From positions 18,344 to 82,343 of the forward strand of contig CANAJP010000002.1 of assembly GCA_947361615.1 (NCBI GenBank): a stretch of 64,000 bases of DNA, given 5' to 3'. The translations under genes were made by a program, and so were the position numbers. Below, one piece after another: positions 47,138-54,603 of this stretch (within the stretch, counting starts at the first letter, position 1; the number at the start of each line of letters is the position of its first letter). Under the pieces are notes generated by a model, which had not been told where the DNA came from, searched no databases, and was given only the letters and a program-made list of their open reading frames with translations. Source of the stretch: an uncultured Candidatus Melainabacteria bacterium. GTDB taxonomy: Bacteria; Cyanobacteriota; Vampirovibrionia; Gastranaerophilales; Gastranaerophilaceae.

Positions 47138-48432
47138 TCGCTAACTTCTTTCTGCTTTGCAACCAAAAAATCTACAACTCTAACAGCACTTTCACCTCTA
47201 TACTGCCAGGCTACATCTTTTGCCGACTCAATAACATTCTGAGGAACAGTTTCCCCTATCTCACTTATTATTTGAACAACATCAGAAAGATTTTCTCTGT
47301 TTAATTCTTTGCCAATCTCTTTAACAACACAGTAACGCCAAGGAGTTTCATCCAAATCAGACATATCGTATAAATCAATATTCATCTCTGTATCTATATA
47401 TATAAAAGGTCTGTTAAATAAAAATGCATAATCAAACATTACACACGAAAAATCACTTATCATAATATCAGCTTTGCTCAAAACATCAAGGTTGTTAGAA
47501 TCAAAATTCCAGCTAATATTCTCATAATCTTTAAAATCATTCATTAATTTTTCAACGACATCACGCTCAGCAGTCATTGATTGTGGGTGCGGTCTAACAA
47601 CGATATTAAACGAAGATTTTGATAAATGACCTAAAAGCTCGGCACCAAATTTGCACAATAACCCATCCGGCCCCCAACTCGGTGCAACCAAAACCGTAAC
47701 TGAATTGTCATTCCTTGAGAGGAGGCCCCCCCCCCCCCCGGCTAGTTCGGCCGCGAGAAAATCCATATATGTACTTCCAACAACCGGTAATTCCTTGGCC
47801 GGAAGATTTCTTTTCATTTCTAATTCACGGATTAATGGAACCTGATATTCTCCATCACACAAAACTGAATCATAATAATCAACCCCAAATAAATGGTAAT
47901 CAACAGATATCCCTATAGAATGAAAAATATGACTATAATGCTTCACAAACTTAGAACGTTTTAACTGCAATACATCCAACTGTGGAGTCGTCATCAAACA
48001 AACATCCGCACGCAAAAAAGCCAGCTTAAAATATGCACTGTTTCCCTGTCCGATATATTCGCCTGTAACATATTCATATTTTTCATCGAAAAACGGATCA
48101 TCATCGCTAGAAGTCAAATAAACAAGCGGAATCTTACGTCGTTCAAACTCATCAAGAACGGGTTTAAAAACCGGGAAATATCTTGTGCCCTCAGAATAAA
48201 TTACAAAAGTTTTATTATCCTTGCTCAAACCACGTGAGGCAAAAAGAGAACCTTTCAGTTTTATAAATAAAGAATACAACACGAAATAAGCCGTCGCGCA
48301 CATACCTAATACGACAGAAAAGAGCATACTTCCCGTTCCCGGGTCAATATACGCCCACGCAGGAGTATAAAATCCGATTGCTATAAATATAAACAAAACA
48401 CTTGTAATAATCCGTGCAAAAGAAATTCCCAT
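47131..48432 (-). CDS. CDP-glycerol:polymer glycerophosphotransferase-like enzyme, with internal G tract
   Basis: 433 aa from the ATG at 48432, supported by GGAGAG; frames further upstream are less likely. Two membrane segments (residues ~1-60, around YIDPGTGS) anchor it. The cytosolic part has VAPSWGPDGLL, VVRPHPQSM and MISDFSCVMFDYAFLFNRPF, the TagB/TagF/TarF glyphos-transferase signature. A run of 14 G (47726-47739) encodes Gly5 near residues 232-236, before the catalytic half. One base lost or gained would remove the catalytic part. The tract is in frame here (ON). The stop overlaps the next gene's start. Confidence 0.82.
   Translation of the reverse strand: MGISFARIITSVLFIFIAIGFYTPAWAYIDPGTGSMLFSVVLGMCATAYFVLYSLFIKLKGSLFASRGLSKDNKTFVIYSEGTRYFPVFKPVLDEFERRKIPLVYLTSSDDDPFFDEKYEYVTGEYIGQGNSAYFKLAFLRADVCLMTTPQLDVLQLKRSKFVKHYSHIFHSIGISVDYHLFGVDYYDSVLCDGEYQVPLIRELEMKRNLPAKELPVVGSTYMDFLAAELAGGGGGLLSRNDNSVTVLVAPSWGPDGLLCKFGAELLGHLSKSSFNIVVRPHPQSMTAERDVVEKLMNDFKDYENISWNFDSNNLDVLSKADIMISDFSCVMFDYAFLFNRPFIYIDTEMNIDLYDMSDLDETPWRYCVVKEIGKELNRENLSDVVQIISEIGETVPQNVIESAKDVAWQYRGESAVRVVDFLVAKQKEVSEC
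47726..47739 (-). repeat. G14 homopolymer tract inside coding sequence
   Basis: Fourteen G on the sense strand, flanked by GCC and CCTCCTC. It is in frame as Gly5 now. It has the same orientation (G on the coding strand) as the four pilin tracts. Confidence 0.8.
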
Positions 48433-48500
48433 TTCCAGCTCTCCTAACAAGGAGTATCGCATAAAAATTTCAGAATAGCAAAAAAAATTTTTCAGGAGTT

Positions 48501-48506
48501 TATAAT
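48501..48506 (+). promoter_or_regulatory. -10 box TATAAT upstream of the repeat-membrane-protein gene
   Basis: TATAAT 8 nt before the ATG at 48515; AGGAG at 48494 is too far to act as a ribosome site. Confidence 0.4.
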
Positions 48507-48514
48507 AAAAAATC

Positions 48515-50197
48515 ATGGACATGTTCACAGACTACAAAGCATATAAAGAATACCAGCCACAATATGCGAACTGGAAATATCAAAGGGATAAGCAGGAAGC
48601 TAAAAGACTCGCTTATCTTGAAAAGCATCCTGAATTAAAAAGCGAAAAAGATATTCAACGCGGCAAAACGTTATTAAAAGCCATTGACATTTTGGATGAG
48701 TATTCACAATCAAGCGCAGAAAACACAGAAATTACCACTGAAGTCGTTTCACAACAAATTCTCGGTATAATATCGCTTGCCGGAAGCGCCCTAGGATTTG
48801 GCGCAATGTATCTCAAACCAATCCGCAAACATTTTGATAAAATGGCAAAATCCAGCCAAACCCTTGAATTAATCGCCTCCCTTGTTCCAATGACCGTAGG
48901 TGGTGCAATTGCTTCTCTTGCAGCATTTCCAATAATGGCTTGGGCCGCTAAGACCGAAGTAGGTGCCTCACGCAAAGGACGCCTCGAAGCGATGAAAACA
49001 AAACTTCAAAACCCTGCGAACTTTGCCGTCTTAACCGATGAACAACTCACAAAGGTGAAAGAAGAAGCCCAAAACATAAAATTATCTAAAGAAGAAACCC
49101 AAACTTCAACGCCTAAATTCTCGTTCAAAGAATCTGTAAATATGCTCAAAAATTTTAATAAGCAGGAAGAACTCGAACGTCAAGACCGTGAAGAATTTAA
49201 AAAATTAATCAACGCTGAAAACGTTGAAGAAAATAACGAACTATCTGCCAAACAACTTGAAAACGCAAAACGCGATCAGCAAATTTTAACAAAACTCGTT
49301 GAAAAAATCGACATTGCCTCACAAGATTATGCTGAAAACGTCGAGTTTGCAACGAATTCTTTAACAATTTTATCACCGCTTTTCGGTGCTGGCGTAGGCT
49401 GGACAGCCAGCAAAATTAACAAACTCTTAAAAGTTAATGAGGGGAAAATCATCGGGAAAGTTGCACCTTGGGCCATTGGGCTTGTTGGCACAATAGCATT
49501 AGCCTCGCTATCAACGACACTTCAAAAACAAGCGTCCCGTGTCGGTCGTTTCAACGTAAGACAAGAACTTGCACGAAACCCTGAACAACTTATATACCTT
49601 GATGACGAAAAAGTTAACGCCGAAATCGATGACAATATAGCAGTAACGACTAAAAAACGCCCGAACTTCTTCAAATTCTTATGGCAAGTATTCAAAGATA
49701 ATCGGGCTTACAAAAAATATCAAAAAACAGAAGGACTTGAAGATAAAAAATTCAATAAAGCACTTGAAAAAATCGAATTAAGCGACGAACAACTTGCAGA
49801 AGCGAAAGTTCTTCAACGTAACACTTTCAAAACATTCAACAAACTTGATGAAATGTCTCAAAAATATTCTGAAAATGTTGAAGCAGTCGGGAACGCACTC
49901 AAACAACCAATAGGGCTGGTCTGCGGTACCATTGGCGCGCTGGTCGGCTTTAAATATTTAACAAGAATACCGGATTCAGTAGGAACAAAAGCTAACACGA
50001 TTAAAAATCTTGATGCGATATTAAAAGGTTCGCTGAAATATGTAACGAGTGTACTAATAAGTTACGTGCCCTTGATAGCATTTGATTTTTATATAACAAA
50101 AGAACAAAAGGCGGCATCCCGTGTAGCGAATATGCATGCTATAAACGAGCTAGGAGATGTTAAAAAATTTGCCGGTTATGACAGATTGACTGAATAA
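48515..50197 (+). CDS. Membrane protein built of three repeated modules
   Basis: 560 aa, family not recognised. Three copies of a ~120-residue unit are visible at about 50-178, 252-364 and 433-555. Each begins with a helix of the type IDIASQDYAENVE (D-x-x-S-Q-x-x-x-E-N), has two hydrophobic Gly/Ala-rich membrane segments, and ends with an ASRxxR-like basic turn and a short xELxxxxxF/L stretch. Charged linkers separate the units. It resembles an internal triplication of a two-helix membrane protein. It lies divergent from the wall-polymer operon. Confidence 0.65.
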   Translation: MDMFTDYKAYKEYQPQYANWKYQRDKQEAKRLAYLEKHPELKSEKDIQRGKTLLKAIDILDEYSQSSAENTEITTEVVSQQILGIISLAGSALGFGAMYLKPIRKHFDKMAKSSQTLELIASLVPMTVGGAIASLAAFPIMAWAAKTEVGASRKGRLEAMKTKLQNPANFAVLTDEQLTKVKEEAQNIKLSKEETQTSTPKFSFKESVNMLKNFNKQEELERQDREEFKKLINAENVEENNELSAKQLENAKRDQQILTKLVEKIDIASQDYAENVEFATNSLTILSPLFGAGVGWTASKINKLLKVNEGKIIGKVAPWAIGLVGTIALASLSTTLQKQASRVGRFNVRQELARNPEQLIYLDDEKVNAEIDDNIAVTTKKRPNFFKFLWQVFKDNRAYKKYQKTEGLEDKKFNKALEKIELSDEQLAEAKVLQRNTFKTFNKLDEMSQKYSENVEAVGNALKQPIGLVCGTIGALVGFKYLTRIPDSVGTKANTIKNLDAILKGSLKYVTSVLISYVPLIAFDFYITKEQKAASRVANMHAINELGDVKKFAGYDRLTE

Positions 50198-50226
50198 AAT
50201 TTTTCGGTTAGAATATATGGGCATAA

Positions 50227-50313
50227 AGAGAGGTGTCCGAGCGGTTTAAGGTGCAATCTTGGAAAGGTTGTGTGGGAGTAATTCCACCGTGGGTTCGAAT
50301 CCCATCCTCTCTG
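50227..50313 (+). tRNA. tRNA-Ser (GGA)
   Basis: 87 nt with a long variable arm. Acceptor stem AGAGAGG/CCTCTCT, discriminator G. Anticodon stem CAATC/GGTTG with loop TTGGAAA gives anticodon GGA. The T arm contains GGGTTCGAATCCC. CCA is not encoded. It marks the left border of the Mu-like region. Confidence 0.95.
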
Positions 50314-50316
50314 AAT

Positions 50317-50350
50317 AAAACGGGTCTAGCAAAAGCTAACCCGTTTTTTA
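50317..50350 (+). terminator. Terminator after tRNA-Ser
   Basis: AAAACGGG/CCCGTTTT outer stem and TAGC/GCTA inner stem around loop AAAA, followed by TTATTTTATTT. Confidence 0.85.
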
Positions 50351-50377
50351 TTTTATTTCACTGTATTTTAACGTCCA

Positions 50378-50588
50378 TTTTGATTATTATCACCAGTTTG
50401 ATTATTTTGTGGAAAGGCACACTGTGTTTACGTTTCGGCGGTCGGAAGTATTCTGATTCGCAAAAATCAAACTGGACGAAAACGGACTTTTTTTACCATT
50501 TTTCAACAGTTTGATTTTACACCTTAAATCCTTGTTATGCCTATATCTTACACACAGTTTGATTTTTATCGACAATTTGATTATTTCC
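50378..50588. repeat. Array of ~14-bp motifs ACAGTTTGATTWTT, possible transposase-binding end
   Basis: Six occurrences. Near-matches are TTTTGATTATTAT (50378), CAGTTTGATTATTTT (50394), ACAGTTTGATTTTAC (50506), ACAGTTTGATTTTTA (50554) and ACAATTTGATTATTT (50572). An inverted copy, AAAAATCAAACTGG, is at about 50462. They lie between the tRNA-Ser terminator and the first transposase gene, where a Mu/Tn7-type left end with multiple transposase sites is expected. The rest of the 50198-50704 gap has nothing else clear. Confidence 0.6.
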
Positions 50589-50704
50589 GGCAAAGTCCGT
50601 TTTCCAATTTTACCCGTTTTGTCGTGATTTTTTATTGATACAAAACAGACACAAAGCTCGGAAGTAGTGTTCCAATTCCTCGCACTCAGAGTTATTCTGT
50701 GAGT

Positions 50705-52687
50705 ATGGACAATGCTTATATAAATATTAATAAGATAGCAGAAGCTAAAGGGTTGAAAAGTAATCGCTCTCTGCGATTAGAAATTAACAAACCACTCAGC
50801 AAATACGTTTCACGTAAGGTTCAAGTCAATGGCGGAACATCATACGAAATTTTGTTTGCAAGTCTTGAGCCAGAACTTCAAGAAAAATTAAGAGAGTGCG
50901 AAACCAAATCCACTGCAATCGTTCCATTAAGTTATACTCCAACTAATTTCGTTTCCGAAAGTGCAAGGTTAACAGCCTTAGCGAGAACAGACATCGTTAT
51001 AGCTTTATTAAAGTTTAGAACTAAATATTCCACCAAGAAGCAAGCAGATGCAGACTTTTTAGATTTATATAATTCAGGATTATATATGCCGAAAGTATTT
51101 AAGTTTATTGGCACAATCTCCATTGGGACTCTGCATCGGTGGGTCAGGGCTTATGAAAAATATGAAACATTTGAGTGCCTTACTCCGCAATACAAAGTTG
51201 CGAAGCAAGGTGAGTACAATTCAATCTTAAATCAGGAAATGAAAGATATTTTACTCAGTCTATTATGCCACCAAAATCAGTTTAATTTCGGTAAAGCTAT
51301 TCGTTTAACTAAAGAAATTCTTAGAAAACGAGGCTATGAGCATTTACCTTGTGATTTATCTTTTAAACGTTTTGCCGAAAACTTCAAACAAAACAACTAT
51401 GCAGAATGGGTTCTGAAACGTGAAGGCATGAAAGCATATCATGACAAGGTTGAACCATATATTGAGAGAGATATTTCTAAAATTGATGTCGGTGATGTGA
51501 TTGTTGCTGACGGTCACGTTCTAAACTTCCATGTTATTAATCCATTTACTGGCAAGCCGACTAGAGCAACTCTAGTCGGCTTTTTAGATTGGAAATCCAC
51601 AGCTCTTGTTGGCTACGAAATTATGATGACAGAAAATACGCAATGTGTTGCATCGGCTTTACGTAACTCAATTTTAAATCTCGGGTTAATCCCAAAAGTT
51701 GTGTATCAAGATAACGGAAAGGCTTTCAAATCAAGATTTTTTCAAAACGTAGACTTCGAAGAGGAGGGGTTTAACGGAGTGTATGCAAATCTAGGTATCC
51801 ACTCCGTTTTTGCTAGACCGTATAATGCCAGAGCTAAAGTTATTGAACGCTTTTTCTTAGAATTCCAAGAAGAATTCGAAAAACTCATGCCTTCATATAT
51901 TGGTACTTCAATCGAAGATAAGCCTGCGTGGAAGAAGCGCGGAGAAAAGTTACATCTTGAAATGCATCAAAAAACAGATGCGAATATTCCAACGATTCAA
52001 GAAGTGATTAAATATATTGATTGTTGGCTTGAGTTTCACAACAAAAAGCCGTGTCCTAATAATCGTTCAAAAAGTATTCAAGAGATGTTAAACAGTGTTT
52101 CAAAACAAAATATTAATCCGCTTATTTTGAACGATTTGATGATGAAAACTGAATGTAGAACAATCAACAAACATGGAATCACTTTCCTTGGAATGCATTA
52201 CAGAAGTGAAGTTATTCTGGGGTTAAGAGAAAGAGTTTTTATACGTTACAGCCTATTTGATTTATCCAAAATACACGTTTATTCAGCAAAAGGTGAATTC
52301 TTGTGTATTGCGCATCGGGTTCAAAAGGTTCATCCGATGGCAAATGCTCTCGGAACCGTCAAGGATATGGAAGAATTTAAGCAACAAATTACTAAACAAA
52401 GAAAACTCAAAAATCGATTGATTAAAGAAGTCAAGAAAACCTTTAGCAAGGATGAACTTCAGGTATTAGAGATAGAACAAGAACCGATTATTGAAGTAAT
52501 TACTGAAAAGCCAAAGCGTGAAAGGAAGTTAAGTGTTCGTGAACAGCAGATGAACAGACCATTTTTTAATACTAATTACGAAAAGTACGAATGGTTAAAA
52601 CAGCACGGCTGTACAAGTGCAGAAGATAGAATTTGGATTAGTAATTATATAAAGTCTGATGAATATATTAATTTATACGGAGAATAA
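50705..52687 (+). CDS. Mu-type transposase (DDE), module 1
   Basis: 660 aa from ATG (a GTG two codons earlier is possible). The N-terminal domain (AYININKIAEAKGLKSNRSL) is a MuA-like winged helix. The catalytic rve core has D269 (VIVADGH), D336 (VVYQDNGKA) and E381 (AKVIERFF), then a Mu-C beta-barrel around residues 490-560. The C-terminal tail is basic and would contact the ATPase. TATTCT lies 6 nt upstream. It contains an intrinsic-terminator-like hairpin at 51554-51582. It is only distantly similar to the second transposase. Confidence 0.88.
   Translation: MDNAYININKIAEAKGLKSNRSLRLEINKPLSKYVSRKVQVNGGTSYEILFASLEPELQEKLRECETKSTAIVPLSYTPTNFVSESARLTALARTDIVIALLKFRTKYSTKKQADADFLDLYNSGLYMPKVFKFIGTISIGTLHRWVRAYEKYETFECLTPQYKVAKQGEYNSILNQEMKDILLSLLCHQNQFNFGKAIRLTKEILRKRGYEHLPCDLSFKRFAENFKQNNYAEWVLKREGMKAYHDKVEPYIERDISKIDVGDVIVADGHVLNFHVINPFTGKPTRATLVGFLDWKSTALVGYEIMMTENTQCVASALRNSILNLGLIPKVVYQDNGKAFKSRFFQNVDFEEEGFNGVYANLGIHSVFARPYNARAKVIERFFLEFQEEFEKLMPSYIGTSIEDKPAWKKRGEKLHLEMHQKTDANIPTIQEVIKYIDCWLEFHNKKPCPNNRSKSIQEMLNSVSKQNINPLILNDLMMKTECRTINKHGITFLGMHYRSEVILGLRERVFIRYSLFDLSKIHVYSAKGEFLCIAHRVQKVHPMANALGTVKDMEEFKQQITKQRKLKNRLIKEVKKTFSKDELQVLEIEQEPIIEVITEKPKRERKLSVREQQMNRPFFNTNYEKYEWLKQHGCTSAEDRIWISNYIKSDEYINLYGE
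51554..51582 (+). other. Intrinsic-terminator-like hairpin inside transposase gene 1
   Basis: AAGCCGACTAGAG, loop CAA, CTCTAGTCGGCTT: perfect 13-bp stem, followed by TTTAG so that five T in a row close the stem. It lies about 15 codons after the D269 codon. Confidence 0.75.
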
Positions 52688-52689
52688 TC

Positions 52690-53421
52690 ATGAAAAAAAC
52701 ATTTGTTAAAACTAAAAACGTCAAGAAATTTGTATCTTTGATGGATGAGTTACAAAAACTTCCGCCCAATATTCCAAGGTTAGCGCTTGTGTATGGCGAA
52801 CACGGTTTAGGCAAAACCAAAACAATTATATGGTGGGCAACCAGAAACGATGCCGTTTATGTTAGGGCGAATAATGAAATGACACAAGCAGGGTTACTAC
52901 GTGAGATTGTAGAAGAGCTTGGAGAGCGTTCTTTTTACATAGCCCAAGAAAATCTTAATCTGATAACAAAAATTTTGAAGCAAAACCCTAAAATAATTAT
53001 AGTTGATGAGGTTGATTATTTAGTTGGGAATAAAAATGTTATTGAAGTTTTACGCGATATTCAGGATTTAACCGGGTCGCCGATAGTTCTATCTGGAATG
53101 GGAGCTATGGACAAAAAGATTGCAAGGTTTAAACACTTTGAGGACAGGATTTACAAAAAATTGAAGTTTGAATATTTTAATCAAGAAGATATTTCTGAAA
53201 TCTTAGAACAATTAACTGACTTATCTTTTGACGACACAGCCATTCAATATTTAGCAAGCAGAACCAATCAGTTCAGACAGCTTGTTAAGGTAATTAATAA
53301 GATTGAAAAACTTGCAGAAACTAACCAATTTAATGTTATTGATGAATATATTTTGAAAGGAATAATTAATGAAAGACAAGTTATTACAACTCTGCCGGCG
53401 ATTGAAAAAATCTACGCGTGA
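52690..53421 (+). CDS. MuB/TniB-like AAA+ ATPase, module 1
   Basis: 243 aa, GGAGAA before the ATG. Walker A GEHGLGKTKT (about 37-46), Walker B KIIIVDEVDYL and a sensor in IVLSGMGAMDKK. It lacks the N-terminal helix-turn-helix present in the second ATPase. The usual role is to bind target DNA and activate the transposase. It starts 2 nt after the transposase stop. Confidence 0.85.
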   Translation: MKKTFVKTKNVKKFVSLMDELQKLPPNIPRLALVYGEHGLGKTKTIIWWATRNDAVYVRANNEMTQAGLLREIVEELGERSFYIAQENLNLITKILKQNPKIIIVDEVDYLVGNKNVIEVLRDIQDLTGSPIVLSGMGAMDKKIARFKHFEDRIYKKLKFEYFNQEDISEILEQLTDLSFDDTAIQYLASRTNQFRQLVKVINKIEKLAETNQFNVIDEYILKGIINERQVITTLPAIEKIYA

Positions 53422-54052
53422 TGAACTCTTAGAACTGTTGGATATTCAAGAAGATGTTCTAAACTTCGCTCTGCTTTATTTAATGAACGAGGGCAGAATT
53501 CAAGAAAGTAACGGTTATTATTTCTATATTGATAAACAACCTCACAAACTCCACGGGAAAAATAAAAACCTTGCTAATATGTGTCAGCATCACCCACCGG
53601 AAACTATTGATTTAATTATTAGATGTTTTTGTACTAATATTGCATCCCCAAAGGTTTCATGCTTAACTGGACTCAGCTCTAGTTGTATAAATAATTTCTA
53701 CTACTTATTCAGGGAAACTCTCTATACCCGACAACAAAAAGAACTCTTTAATTTATATCACTTAAAACCCCAAAAATGCAGGTACAGAATATTCTTTAAT
53801 AAACAAGCATACTTTTATATTTATAATAATAAACTATATGTCACCTCAAAACCATTTCTCGGAAGCAATGAACAATTATTTTCTAAACACGACATTCAAA
53901 CTTTCAAAAAAATTTATTGCTACCTTGCACGCATTGAAAGCCATAATAAAAATGAATTTAACATACACCAAAATCTTGCGGAACTAATTTGGAAAAGGAA
54001 CAAAATCTTTGATGAATTATACATTGATCTCAAAAACCTAGTAAATTTGTAA
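53369..54052 (+). CDS. Third gene of transposition module 1, unknown
   Basis: 227 aa, AAAGGA before the ATG; overlaps the ATPase gene by 53 nt. Residues 1-55 look like a winged helix (TRDELLELLDIQEDVLNFAL). The middle has a second HTH-like stretch (SPKVSCLTGLSSSCINNFYY), and the C-terminal helix is NEFNIHQNLAELIWKRNKIF. There is faint resemblance to IS1595-type transposase pieces but no complete catalytic triad. The coupling to the ATPase suggests a role in target choice or regulation; that is inference. Confidence 0.6.
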   Translation: MKDKLLQLCRRLKKSTRDELLELLDIQEDVLNFALLYLMNEGRIQESNGYYFYIDKQPHKLHGKNKNLANMCQHHPPETIDLIIRCFCTNIASPKVSCLTGLSSSCINNFYYLFRETLYTRQQKELFNLYHLKPQKCRYRIFFNKQAYFYIYNNKLYVTSKPFLGSNEQLFSKHDIQTFKKIYCYLARIESHNKNEFNIHQNLAELIWKRNKIFDELYIDLKNLVNL

Positions 54053-54396
54053 CATTTCTTAATACCAATTGGGACAATTTTATTTCTTAAGGACGCATTA
54101 AATCTGGATTTTAGATTTGCTACTTTTTTACAAATTGCTCTTAATCGCTTTTCTTAAACAATTTTTCAATTTGTCACAAACAGGACAGCACAAAGATTTC
54201 CAATGTTTAACTAATAACATATTTAATTATAATCAAAAATGTAAAAGGTTAATTGATGGGAAAAAACCAAATATCTTTCCAACATACTTAGTTTGACTGA
54301 TTTTATTTTATGCCCAGTTGACCTATTAAATCTCAAAGAAATTTTAGCTTGATTAATATAGCTCTGCTGTATTAACCGACAAAGGAATTTACATTT
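54053..54396. other. AT-rich gap between the two transposition modules
   Basis: 344 bp without an open frame. No convincing repeat array, terminator or consensus promoter could be found by eye. It should contain the early promoter, and if module 2 is a separate phage also its left end. AAAGGA precedes the next gene. Confidence 0.4.
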
Positions 54397-54603
54397 ATGA
54401 TGAATTGTGCTACGTGCCAGAAAAAAATCTTACTTAAATTTATAATGATGATTTATAATCTTACATCTATTGAAATTGCAAAAGAGATTCACGTTTCTGA
54501 CAGTTTAGTGCGAAAACATATAGATGGTGTTAGGCAATGTAAACCTGTTGATGCATATATTATAAATAAATGCTTTGGCATTTCTCTTGGTGGTTCATTA
54601 TGA
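54397..54603 (+). CDS. Small helix-turn-helix protein (Ner-like position)
   Basis: 68 aa. LTSIEIAKEIHVSDSLVRKHIDG is a helix-turn-helix. Its stop overlaps the transposase start as ATGA, so the two are translationally coupled. It holds the place of the Ner negative regulator in Mu. The first 15 residues include CATC. Confidence 0.65.
   Translation: MMNCATCQKKILLKFIMMIYNLTSIEIAKEIHVSDSLVRKHIDGVRQCKPVDAYIINKCFGISLGGSL

Noticed and set aside
23731-47739. Internal G tracts as pure sequencing artefacts
   Set aside because: They are flanked by unique sequence on both sides, lie at the same place in four paralogues and always have G on the sense strand. Exact lengths may still be miscalled.
50705-54052. 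CRISPR-associated or classical Tn7 transposon
   Set aside because: No cas genes, no repeat-spacer array, no TnsA or clear TniQ; only transposase, ATPase and one unknown gene.
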